Below, piece by piece: positions 7,291-13,689 of a DNA stretch of 13,689 nucleotides. Position numbers and translations under genes: made by a program. The notes under the pieces were generated by a model. That model ran no database searches and was not told the origin of the DNA. It saw only the letters and a list, made by a program, of their open reading frames with translations. The DNA is taken from contig JAZKIX010000107.1 in the NCBI GenBank assembly GCA_040384645.1, forward strand, positions 1 through 13,689, read 5' to 3'. Every line of letters begins with the position of its first letter. Position 1 is the stretch's first letter. This DNA is from JAZKIX01 sp040384645 (GTDB lineage: Bacteria > Pseudomonadota > Gammaproteobacteria > Burkholderiales > Burkholderiaceae_D).

Positions 7291-7358
7291 AAATTTGCTT
7301 GTTGACAGTGTCAATCGATCCCCTGGTACGGGCCAATGATTCAACTACGGCGCCATTG

Positions 7359-10300
7359 ATGAAATTTCGTTCTACATTCGCCGCCGACTTATCGATCCTG
7401 GATTATGCCGGCCGCAGTGTGCTGATCGCCATACTCTATTTCTGGGCTGGCAAGTTGGGGCTGGCGATACCGTATGGCGATTCTCATGTCAGCTTGATCT
7501 GGCTACCGACCGGAATCGCTGTGGCGGCGCTGTTCCGCTGGGGGCCACGCTACTGGGCTGCGGTTTATGCGGCGGCGCTAGCGGTGAACTTGACTTCCGG
7601 TTCGTCCATCTTGTTAAGTTGTGGCATTGCGGTCGGCAATACCGCAGCGCCGATGCTGACCGCGCTATTGTTGAACAAGATCCGGTTCAATCCCAATTTC
7701 AGCTACAGCCGCGATGTCGTGGCACTGGTTGCCGCCGCCGTGATTGGCATGCTCGTATCGGCCAGCGGCGGTGCCTTAATCCTGTATCTCAGCGGCAATC
7801 TGGCCGACGGCATCCTGAGCACTACCTGGCTCAGCTGGTGGATGGGCGACGTGGTCGGGGTCTTCTTGGCGACGCCATTTTTACTGGCCTTGTCGCGCCA
7901 AAGCATGGCCGAGCTGATGGAACGCCGGCTTGAAGTCATTGCATTTGGCATCGTCATGTCGGCAGTGAGCTGGTTCATCTTCCTGTCGCCGATGAGCTAT
8001 TTCAGCTTGGCTTTTGTGCCGGCCACCTTGATCATCTGGGCCGCCATGCGCTTTGGTATCACCGGCGCCTCACTGGCGGTATTGACCTCAGCTGCGATTG
8101 CGATATGGGGTACCGCGACCGGCCGTGGGCCGTTTCACCTGGCGGAGAATAATCTGTTGGTGTTGTGGGCTTATATGACGACATTGGTCATCGTCGCACT
8201 GGTGATCACGGCCTTGCAATCATCCAGTAAACGCAATAGCGACCAATTGCGACTGTCGGAAGAGCGTTTGCAACTGGCATTAATGGGCGCCAACGACGCC
8301 ACCTGGGACGTCGATCTGCTGCGCCGGCAACTGTACTATTCGCCGCGCTGGTGGCATATGATCGGTTACAAGGTGGATGAATTCGCTGTTAACGTCGATT
8401 CATGGCGGCAACTGGCACATCCCGACGATATCGAGCGGATCGCGCATATCTATGCAGAAGCTTTCGCCCATGGCCCCGACATCACCGAGCTAGAGTCGCG
8501 CATACGTCACAAGGAAGGCCATTACATCTGGGTGCTGTCGCGCGGCATCATTTTGCGCGATGCCAGTGGTAAAGCGATCCGCGCCTGCGGCACTATTACC
8601 GACCTGACCGACCGGAAGCTGATCGAAGAAAAATTGCGCGAAAGCGAAGAAACTTTCCGCCTTGCCGCACTCGGTTCCGCTGCCGGCATCTGGGATTGGA
8701 CTGCCGAAAATGATGTCTTGCATTTTTCACCGCGCTGCATCGAAATTCTGGAAGTCGACGACGACACCTTCGTCCACACTCTGCAAGCTTTTACCATGCA
8801 AATCCATCCAGACGACCGCGAACAGGCGAAAAGTATCTTGCTGGCGCACCTGAAGCATGGCGCAACGCTTGATATCGAATGCAGGGCACTGCGGCGCAGC
8901 GGCGCTTCTCGCTGGATCAAGATCAATGGCCAGGCGCAATGGAATGCGGCTGGACGCGCCTATCGGGTCGCTGGATCGGTAGTCGATATCGATGAACGCA
9001 AATTGGCCGAAGAAGCCCTCAGCAAACATATCGACGTACTGCGCCGCACCGGCGAGATCGCCAAGATCGGCGGCTGGGAGCTCGACCTCATCACCGGCAA
9101 GGGCACCGTGACCGAGCAGGTGTACCGCATCTATGAAAAAGATCCGGCCGTGCCTTTGGACCTCTCTTCCGCCGCCAGCTTTACCACAGCGGAAGCCTGG
9201 CCCCGCCTGCAAGCCGTATTACAGAATACGATCCAGACCGGCGCCTCGTGGGAAGATGAATTCCCCTACGTCACTCCTAGCGGCCGCCATATCTGGGTGC
9301 GCGGCCAAGGCAGTGTGGCACTGCAAAACGGCAAACCAATCAAACTGCTCGGCGCGCTGCAAGACATCACCGACCGCAAGCGGCTGGAAGCGCAAAGCGA
9401 GACCGAACGCAGCACGCTAGAACGGCTGGCCCAAGGCGAGCCTTTATCGATCTTGCTCAATTACCTGGCGGTCAGTTACGAACTGATGTTCCCCGACATG
9501 TTCTGCTCTATCCTGCTGCTGGACGAGACTGGAAAATACCTTTCCCATTGTGCCGCGCCCAGTTTGCCGCCAGCCTTCAGCCAAGCCATCGACGGCGAGG
9601 CCATCGGGCCGCAAGCCGGCTCTTGCGGCACCGCAGCGTACACTGGCCAATTTGTAATGGCGGACGATATCGCCACCGATCCGCTCTGGGCTAATTACAA
9701 GGATCTGGCGCTGGCGCATGGTTTGCAGGCTTGCTGGTCGATGCCGATTTTTTCTACCCACAAAAAAGTGCTTGGCACTTTTGCCTTGTATTACCGCAAG
9801 CCACGCGTGCTGCACCCGATGGAACGCGAAGCGGTCGGACGCGGCGCCCATTTATCGAGCCTGGCGATTGAGCGGCATCAAGCTGAAGACGCCCTGCACT
9901 TGGCGGCGATGGTGTATCAACATTCGGGTGAAGCGATGGTGGTGTCGGATGCACGCGACCGCATTATCGCCATCAATCCCGCCTTCACCAAAATGACCGG
10001 TTATACCATCGACGCCGTGCTGGGAAAACGCACTACCCAATTCAGCGCCCGCCGCCAAAATCGCGACATCCATCGCGCTATCCGGCAAGCACTGGAATTG
10101 GAAAATACCTGGCAAGGCGAGCTGTGGAACAAGCGCAAAAATGGCGACGACTTTGCCGAATGGATCACCATCAATATCATCCGCAACGAGGATGGATCGG
10201 TCCACCGCCACGTCTACCTGTTTTCCGACATTACCGAAAAAAAGCGCGCCGACGAATTGATTTTGCAACAAGCCAATTTCGACCCTTTGACCGGCTTGCC

Positions 10301-11597
10301 GAACCGCAGCCTGTTTCGCGACCGGCTCGATTCGCAACTGAAAAAAGCGGCGCGAGCCGACCTTACCGTTGCCTTGCTATTCATCGACCTCGACCTGTTC
10401 AAGGAGGTCAACGACACGCTGGGGCACGATGTCGGCGACACCTTGCTGATTGAGGCGGCGCAACGCATCAAGAAAAGCGTGCGCGAGTCGGATACAGTGG
10501 CGCGGCTGGGCGGCGACGAGTTCACGGTGATCCTGTCCGAGCCAGGCGACTGGAACGATGACATGCCGCGCACGATGCAAGCCAGCTCATCCAATATCGC
10601 CCAGATCGCGCAAAAAATATTGCAAAAACTGGCTGAGCCTTTTCACCTCAATGCTGAAGTGATTTACCTCTCGGCCAGCATCGGCATCACGCTCTATCCC
10701 AACGACAGCACCGAACCGGAAAGCTTGTTGAAAAACGCCGATCAAGCCATGTATGTCGCCAAGAGCGAAGGCCGCAACCGCTTCAGCTTTTTCACCCGCT
10801 CGATGCAAGAGCAGGCGCATACCCGGTTACGGCTGTCCAACGATTTACGAAGCGCACTGGCAAGCAACCAGCTGGAAGTGTATTTCCAGCCGATCATCGA
10901 CCTGTGCAGCGGCGGCATCGTCAAGGCCGAGGCGCTGCTGCGCTGGCATCATCCGCAACGCGGCATGGTCAGTCCGGCGGTGTTCATCCCGATTGCAGAA
11001 GATTCTGGCCTGATCAATGAAATCGGCGAATGGGTATTCGAACAATCGGCGGCCCAAGCCATGCGCTGGAGCGAGCACTTGGGGCGGCCATTCCAGATCA
11101 GTGTCAATAAATCGCCAGTCCAGTTTATATCGCAAGACAACCACTCTGCCTGGCCGCAATATCTGCAACAACTCGGCCTGCCAGGTCACTGCATCGCAGT
11201 CGAAATCACCGAAGGACTGCTGCTCAACGCCTCGCCCATCGTGTACCGCAAGCTGCAGCAATTTCGCGATGCCGGCATCCAGATTTCGATTGATGATTTC
11301 GGCACCGGCTATTCATCAATGTCTTACCTGAAAAAATTCGAACTCGATTACATCAAGATCGACCAAAGCTTTATCCACGACATGACCGTCAGCCCTAGCG
11401 ACCGTGCCATCGTCGAAGCCATCATCGTCATGGCCCACAAACTCGGCTACAAAGTCATTGCCGAAGGGATAGAAACGGCCGAGCAACGCGCCATCCTGTT
11501 GGGCGCCGGCTGCGACTTCGGGCAAGGTTATTTATTCGCCAGACCGATCCCGGCACCAGAGTTCGAGCAATTATTGCGCACCAGGCAAACCTTTTGA
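7359..11597 (+). CDS. MASE1-PAS-PAS-PAS-GAF-PAS-GGDEF-EAL cyclic-di-GMP synthase/phosphodiesterase
   Basis: The protein has 1412 residues from ATG 7359. The frame opens at TTG 7299, but that lies at the expected transcription start, so ATG is preferred. Domains from this ATG: MASE1 membrane sensor with about 8 helices (15-290); PAS/PAC modules at about 300-420 (ends DLTDRK), 429-548 (DIDERK) and 556-673 (DITDRK); GAF at about 680-838; a fourth PAS at 845-962 (DITEKK); GGDEF at 968-1145; EAL at 1155-1410. The cyclase motif GGDEF (1051-1055) is intact, with an inhibitory RxxD site (RESD, 1042-1045) five residues before it. A hydrophilic insert of roughly 11-15 residues follows it. The EAL site is also complete: KAEALLRW, SVNKSP, VEITEG, DDFGTGYSS, YIKIDQSF, EGIET and GQGYLFARP. 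Both activities are therefore possible; which dominates is not visible. It is an inner-membrane protein. A hairpin terminator follows. Confidence 0.95.
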   Translation: MKFRSTFAADLSILDYAGRSVLIAILYFWAGKLGLAIPYGDSHVSLIWLPTGIAVAALFRWGPRYWAAVYAAALAVNLTSGSSILLSCGIAVGNTAAPMLTALLLNKIRFNPNFSYSRDVVALVAAAVIGMLVSASGGALILYLSGNLADGILSTTWLSWWMGDVVGVFLATPFLLALSRQSMAELMERRLEVIAFGIVMSAVSWFIFLSPMSYFSLAFVPATLIIWAAMRFGITGASLAVLTSAAIAIWGTATGRGPFHLAENNLLVLWAYMTTLVIVALVITALQSSSKRNSDQLRLSEERLQLALMGANDATWDVDLLRRQLYYSPRWWHMIGYKVDEFAVNVDSWRQLAHPDDIERIAHIYAEAFAHGPDITELESRIRHKEGHYIWVLSRGIILRDASGKAIRACGTITDLTDRKLIEEKLRESEETFRLAALGSAAGIWDWTAENDVLHFSPRCIEILEVDDDTFVHTLQAFTMQIHPDDREQAKSILLAHLKHGATLDIECRALRRSGASRWIKINGQAQWNAAGRAYRVAGSVVDIDERKLAEEALSKHIDVLRRTGEIAKIGGWELDLITGKGTVTEQVYRIYEKDPAVPLDLSSAASFTTAEAWPRLQAVLQNTIQTGASWEDEFPYVTPSGRHIWVRGQGSVALQNGKPIKLLGALQDITDRKRLEAQSETERSTLERLAQGEPLSILLNYLAVSYELMFPDMFCSILLLDETGKYLSHCAAPSLPPAFSQAIDGEAIGPQAGSCGTAAYTGQFVMADDIATDPLWANYKDLALAHGLQACWSMPIFSTHKKVLGTFALYYRKPRVLHPMEREAVGRGAHLSSLAIERHQAEDALHLAAMVYQHSGEAMVVSDARDRIIAINPAFTKMTGYTIDAVLGKRTTQFSARRQNRDIHRAIRQALELENTWQGELWNKRKNGDDFAEWITINIIRNEDGSVHRHVYLFSDITEKKRADELILQQANFDPLTGLPNRSLFRDRLDSQLKKAARADLTVALLFIDLDLFKEVNDTLGHDVGDTLLIEAAQRIKKSVRESDTVARLGGDEFTVILSEPGDWNDDMPRTMQASSSNIAQIAQKILQKLAEPFHLNAEVIYLSASIGITLYPNDSTEPESLLKNADQAMYVAKSEGRNRFSFFTRSMQEQAHTRLRLSNDLRSALASNQLEVYFQPIIDLCSGGIVKAEALLRWHHPQRGMVSPAVFIPIAEDSGLINEIGEWVFEQSAAQAMRWSEHLGRPFQISVNKSPVQFISQDNHSAWPQYLQQLGLPGHCIAVEITEGLLLNASPIVYRKLQQFRDAGIQISIDDFGTGYSSMSYLKKFELDYIKIDQSFIHDMTVSPSDRAIVEAIIVMAHKLGYKVIAEGIETAEQRAILLGAGCDFGQGYLFARPIPAPEFEQLLRTRQTF

Positions 11598-11616
11598 ATT
11601 TAAACTAGCGGCCACC

Positions 11617-11640
11617 GAAGCAGGTTTCAAAACCCGCTTC
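11617..11640 (+). terminator. Hairpin terminator after the c-di-GMP gene
   Basis: GAAGCAGGTT (11617-11626) pairs with AACCCGCTTC (11631-11640) with one A-C mismatch and loop TCAA. A T-rich but interrupted tract (TTTATTTTCC, 11647-11656) follows after six bases. The tail is not a clean T-run, so termination may be partial and folA could receive some read-through. Confidence 0.5.
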
Positions 11641-11689
11641 AAACCTTTATTTTCCATTGTCACCACATTTTTAATATTCACTTAAAACC

Positions 11690-12181
11690 ATGCAAGCACG
11701 CCTCACTATTATCGTTGCCGTGGACGCCGAACGCGGCATCGGCATCGATAACGCAATGCCCTGGCGCCTGCGCGAAGATATGGCGCACTTCAAGCAAACC
11801 ACCTCGGGCCACCCGGTCATCATGGGGCGCAAGACCTTCGATTCCATCGGCAAACCCTTACCCAAGCGGCGCAATATTGTCATTACCCGCAACCCGGATT
11901 GGCAGCACGAAGGGGTCGAATCAGCCGCCTCGTTGGAGGCTGCGATTGCGCTGGTTGGACGTGAAGAAAGCTTCATCATGGGCGGCGCGCAAATCTATCA
12001 AGCGGCTTTGCCCTACACCAGCAGTGTGATCGTGACCGAGATCGACAAGCGCTTTGCCTGCGACGCCTTCTTCCCCGCGCTCGACCCGCGAGATTGGCGC
12101 GAAGTCACACGCGAAACCCATTTCTCTGCGGATAATGATTGCGGTTACGCCTTTGTCACCTATCGACGACTCGATCAATAA
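11690..12181 (+). CDS. folA: Dihydrofolate reductase
   Basis: The protein is 163 residues, a usual length for bacterial chromosomal DHFR. It reduces dihydrofolate to tetrahydrofolate with NADPH in the cytoplasm. The N-terminal strand LTIIVAVDAERGIGIDNAMPW carries the Met20-loop region. The catalytic acid is Asp30 in LREDMAHFKQTT (Asp27 of E. coli). NADPH-binding motifs are MGRKTFDSIGKPLP (45-58) and IMGGAQIYQ (96-104). TEIDKRFACDAFFP (116-129) matches the late conserved strand. The start ATG follows a terminator-like hairpin by 49 bp. It lacks a clear Shine-Dalgarno, and no good promoter could be picked in the short gap. Functionally it pairs with thyA upstream. Confidence 0.97.
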   Translation: MQARLTIIVAVDAERGIGIDNAMPWRLREDMAHFKQTTSGHPVIMGRKTFDSIGKPLPKRRNIVITRNPDWQHEGVESAASLEAAIALVGREESFIMGGAQIYQAALPYTSSVIVTEIDKRFACDAFFPALDPRDWREVTRETHFSADNDCGYAFVTYRRLDQ

Positions 12182-12410
12182 ACCTATACTGTAGACCACG
12201 CAGTCGAACACGCCGGCCATAGCGGCGATGATTTCTCAAGCCAGACCGCCGCCATTAAAAAACCCAAGCCTCCAACCAATTGAATTTTTATTAAGCCAAA
12301 TCGAATAAACAAAACTTGGCCGAACTGGCAATCTAATTATTGCAACACAATTTAGCCCAAGATTTCAAAAAGCTGCTTAGGATTCCAAGTGTCGATATGT
12401 ATCAAATACT

Positions 12411-12439
12411 CGTCGTTCCCGCGCAGGCGGGAATCCATA
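12411..12439 (+). repeat. TTCCCGC/GCGGGAA palindromic repeat, copy R1
   Basis: A perfect 7-bp palindrome TTCCCGC (12416-12422) - gcag - GCGGGAA (12427-12433), flanked by CGTCG on the left and TCCATA on the right. This resembles the very common dispersed proteobacterial repeat of the CGTCATTCCCGC...GCGGGAATCC type. It lies just before the GIY-YIG domain and is read in the same frame as VVPAQAGIH if translation starts upstream. Confidence 0.8.
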
Positions 12440-12444
12440 CAGCG

Positions 12445-12738
12445 GTGACTAAAATTTTTTGCGTTTATATGCTCGCCAGCGCCCGTTACGGGACTTTGTA
12501 TATTGGCGTTACATCCAACTTGGCAAAACGGATATGGGAACATCGTGAAGAACTGAGTGAAGGATTTACAAAAAAATATGACGTAAAGCAATTAGTTTGG
12601 TATGAAGTTCATGAAGACGCCAACGCCGCAATTACTAGAGAAAAACAACTCAAGAAATGGAATCGCGCTTGGAAAATCAATTTAATTCAGCAAGAAAATC
12701 CAACTTGGCGCGATCTTTATAACGATATCGCGCTATAA
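12445..12738 (+). CDS. Small GIY-YIG nuclease domain protein (UvrC N-terminal-like)
   Basis: From GTG 12445 the product is 97 residues, the usual size of these single-domain proteins. The GIY-YIG core is intact: VYMLAS...GTLYIGVTSNLAKRIWEHRE supplies the two motif tyrosines and the catalytic Arg of the KRIWEHR helix. A conserved Glu lies in the ITREKQLKKWNRAWKINLI segment. The frame extends upstream to ATG 12397 and TTG 12340, but that part reads through palindrome R1 and gives VVPAQAGIH, which I judge to be translated repeat, not protein. No start has a good Shine-Dalgarno. The gene is bracketed by inverted palindromes R1 and R2 and is A-rich compared with its neighbours, which suggests acquisition. 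The biological role of such small GIY-YIG proteins is poorly defined; nicking of structured DNA is a guess. Confidence 0.85.
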   Translation: MTKIFCVYMLASARYGTLYIGVTSNLAKRIWEHREELSEGFTKKYDVKQLVWYEVHEDANAAITREKQLKKWNRAWKINLIQQENPTWRDLYNDIAL

Positions 12739-12744
12739 GCGTGC

Positions 12745-12799
12745 TATAGATTCCCGCCAAAGCCTGCCCTCGAATGGGGTAGTCGGGGGCGGGAACGAC
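12745..12799 (-). repeat. TTCCCGC/GCGGGAA palindromic repeat, copy R2 (inverted, long loop)
   Basis: TTCCCGCC (12751-12758) and GGCGGGAA (12788-12795) form a perfect 8-bp stem around a 29-base interior that can itself partly fold. Read on the minus strand it begins GTCGTTCCCGC and ends GCGGGAATCTATA, matching R1 at both outer ends (GTCGTTCCCGC ... GCGGGAATCCATA). It starts 7 bp after the GIY-YIG stop codon and is the inverse of R1. Confidence 0.75.
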
Positions 12800-12831
12800 A
12801 GCGATCTATTTAATGCCAACAGTCTAAAATT

Positions 12832-12860
12832 CGTCGTCCACGCGCAGGCAGGGATCCCTA
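12832..12860 (+). repeat. Degenerate copy R3 of the palindromic repeat
   Basis: CGTCGTCCACGCGCAGGCAG and the following GGATCCCTA align with R1 along its whole length, with about seven differences that destroy the palindrome. GCGCAGGCAGG occurs again at 12950-12960 just beyond the assembly gap, possibly a remnant of a further copy. Confidence 0.6.
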
Positions 12861-12894
12861 CGACAGCAAATCAACACATACGGTTTTTTCTAAC

Positions 12895-12904
12895 NNNNNN
12901 NNNN
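12895..12904. other. Assembly gap (run of ten N)
   Basis: Ten undefined bases join two contigs. The true length is unknown. Repeat fragments on both sides (R3 at 12832-12860 and GCGCAGGCAGG at 12950-12960) suggest the assembler broke on repeated sequence. The 410-bp gene-free stretch 12739-13148 may therefore lack sequence, possibly including a gene. Apart from R2, R3, this gap and the 72-bp element copy C, nothing else was recognised in that stretch. Confidence 0.95.
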
Positions 12905-13039
12905 GACGACTCGAAATTAACGCCCACTGCATTCTCACCTCACACCTTTGCGCAGGCAGGTTTTGCGCGAGAATAACAAAGGCAATTTTTGCAGCACGTT
13001 AAAGTAAACTGAGTAGCTACTAAAATCATTAAAAGTAAG

Positions 13040-13111
13040 GGGGGTATATGCCAAAACACCCACTCTCCCGCAAGTATTTATTGCTTGTTTAAAAATACAT
13101 GCAGGAGTATA
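13040..13111 (+). repeat. Dispersed 72-bp element, copy C
   Basis: GGGGGTATA (13040-13048), GCAAGTATTTATTG (13070-13083), TTTAAAAATACA (13088-13099) and AGTATA (13106-13111). The right end is an imperfect dyad AAAAATACA-tgcagg-AGTATATTTT. TATATT (13108-13113) could serve as a -10 with TTGTTT (13085-13090) as a weak -35 at 17 bp. In this copy the element would then coincide with the promoter of the DUF3185 gene 37 bp downstream. Confidence 0.65.
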
Positions 13112-13148
13112 TTTTCCTGCCAAACCTCTTCACTCCCAAGGAAATACC

Positions 13149-13370
13149 ATGAACGCACTCAAGATCGTCGCCATTACCCTCATCATTGCCGGCATTCTGG
13201 GCGTGGCTTTTGGCGGATTCAATTACACCAAATCGACGCATCAGGCCAAGATCGGGCCGATTGAACTGTCGCTGGCAGAAAAAGAAACCGTCAACATTCC
13301 ACTCTGGGCCAGCATCGCCGCCATCGTGGTCGGCGCCGGCCTGTTATTGGTCGGCAGCAAGAAAGGCTAA
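13149..13370 (+). CDS. DUF3185 family small membrane protein
   Basis: The protein is 73 residues with two membrane helices (about 4-24 and 50-69) joined by a polar segment FNYTKSTHQAKIGPIELSLA. The C-terminus SKKG is positively charged and probably cytoplasmic. The sequence matches what I recall of DUF3185 proteins, whose function is unknown to me. AAGGA (13139-13143) gives a good Shine-Dalgarno before ATG 13149. The gene appears monocistronic: copy C of the 72-bp element lies directly upstream and a long-loop terminator directly downstream. An inner-membrane location is inferred from the helices. Confidence 0.85.
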   Translation: MNALKIVAITLIIAGILGVAFGGFNYTKSTHQAKIGPIELSLAEKETVNIPLWASIAAIVVGAGLLLVGSKKG

Positions 13371-13385
13371 AACAGCGCAGCCGCT

Positions 13386-13469
13386 GGCAGCAACGCTGCC
13401 GTAAAGCCGCCCCTTTATGACAGCGCCATGAAATGTTGTGGTCAGACTGTGATTTGGGCGGCTTTTTTT
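13386..13469 (+). terminator. Intrinsic terminator with long loop, preceded by a small hairpin
   Basis: A perfect 10-bp stem AAAGCCGCCC (13403-13412) / GGGCGGCTTT (13456-13465) ends in a seven-T run (13463-13469). The loop is 43 bases, unusually long for a terminator. Immediately before it GGCAGC-aac-GCTGCC (13386-13400) forms a second perfect hairpin. The pair could be the 3' end of the DUF3185 transcript or a small structured RNA. Confidence 0.75.
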
Positions 13470-13544
13470 CCCACATTTCCTACATTTCTGCGAAAATCCG
13501 CATCTCAATTTTTACTTGAATTGTTCGGCGCGCAAGCGGGGTTT

Positions 13545-13605
13545 CGTCATCATTGACGGCGACCGTCTCCCGGCGTCTCCCCTTGATCTGGCCTTGTTTG
13601 GAGAC
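13545..13605 (+). promoter_or_regulatory. Decarboxylase leader with hairpin and repeats complementary to the ribosome-binding site
   Basis: CGTCA-tcat-TGACG (13545-13558) is a perfect short hairpin. CGTCTCCC occurs twice, 10 bp apart (13564-13571 and 13574-13581), and the GTCTCC in each is exactly complementary to GGAGAC (13600-13605), which contains the Shine-Dalgarno of the decarboxylase. Pairing of either repeat would hide the ribosome-binding site. Regulation is inferred, not shown. Confidence 0.35.
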
Positions 13606-13608
13606 CAC

Positions 13609-13689
13609 ATGAAATTCCGCTTTCCTATCGTCATCATCGATGAAGATTTCCGTTCTGAAAATACCTCTGGCCTGGGCATCCGTGCGCTG
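13609..13689 (+). CDS. Orn/Lys/Arg decarboxylase, N-terminal fragment (cut by window end)
   Basis: Only the first 27 codons are present and the frame is open at the right edge. The start MKFRFPIVIIDEDFRSEN, followed by a SGLGIRAL segment, is what I recall for the N-terminal wing domain of large PLP-dependent ornithine/lysine/arginine decarboxylases of Burkholderiales. These make polyamines or consume protons in acid resistance by decarboxylating a basic amino acid. Which substrate it uses cannot be told from this fragment, because the PLP lysine and active site lie outside the window. GGAG (13600-13603), five bases before the ATG, is a good Shine-Dalgarno and supports this start. Confidence 0.75.
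   Translation, partial: MKFRFPIVIIDEDFRSENTSGLGIRAL

Noticed and set aside
7299..7358. TTG 7299 as start of the c-di-GMP protein, and TTGACA at 7302-7307 as a -35 box
   Set aside because: No -10 box lies 16-18 bp after TTGACA, and TTG 7299 is at the start point expected from the better promoter at 7263-7290. ATG 7359 begins just before the membrane domain.
12182..12340. CGCCG...CGGCG hairpin after folA as its terminator
   Set aside because: No T-run follows and the stem is five base pairs, so it does not meet the pattern of an intrinsic terminator.
12411..12860. Palindromes R1-R3 as a CRISPR array
   Set aside because: Three unequal copies, one inverted and one degenerate, with a gene between them; no regular repeat-spacer pattern.

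Overview
The window looks like chromosomal DNA of a betaproteobacterium in the order Burkholderiales, most likely Oxalobacteraceae. This is an inference from the protein families (YajD-type HNH protein, DUF3185, a decarboxylase starting MKFRFPIVIIDEDFR, a MASE1-PAS-GAF-GGDEF-EAL protein, thyA and folA close together), the moderate GC content and the style of the intergenic repeats. A run of ten N bases (12895-12904) shows it is a draft scaffold.

Layout. Bases 2-835 are the 3' part of a BNR/Asp-box beta-propeller gene. A 427-base gene-free stretch follows, with an inverted-repeat structure and the first copy of a 72-bp element. Next come a predicted lipoprotein alpha/beta hydrolase (1263-3194) and a secreted protein of probable concanavalin A-like fold (3363-4175) behind a promoter with an overlapping dyad. 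A CPA1-type cation/proton antiporter (4220-5539, minus strand) converges on it. Divergent from the antiporter is yajD (5769-6140) with a strong sigma70 promoter. thyA (6419-7213), a 1412-residue c-di-GMP enzyme (7359-11597) and folA (11690-12181) follow on the plus strand. thyA and folA work together: thymidylate synthase oxidises methylene-THF to dihydrofolate, and dihydrofolate reductase regenerates THF. The c-di-GMP gene between them has its own candidate promoter and terminator, so it is more probably a neighbour than an operon partner.

The right end is repeat-rich. A small GIY-YIG nuclease gene is bracketed by inverted copies of a TTCCCGC/GCGGGAA palindrome. A degenerate copy and the assembly gap follow, then another copy of the 72-bp element just upstream of a small DUF3185 membrane protein with a long-loop terminator. 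The window ends in the first 27 codons of an Orn/Lys/Arg decarboxylase whose ribosome-binding site is complementary to two repeats in its leader.

The most notable unexplained signal is the dispersed 72-bp element. It has three copies (1012-1082 plus, 6172-6243 minus, 13040-13111 plus) and a possible degenerate fourth (3242-3283). Conserved blocks GGGGGTATA, GCAxGT..TT.ATTG, TTAAAAAT and AGTATA keep near-identical spacing while the sequence between them has diverged. No tRNA, rRNA or CRISPR array was seen.
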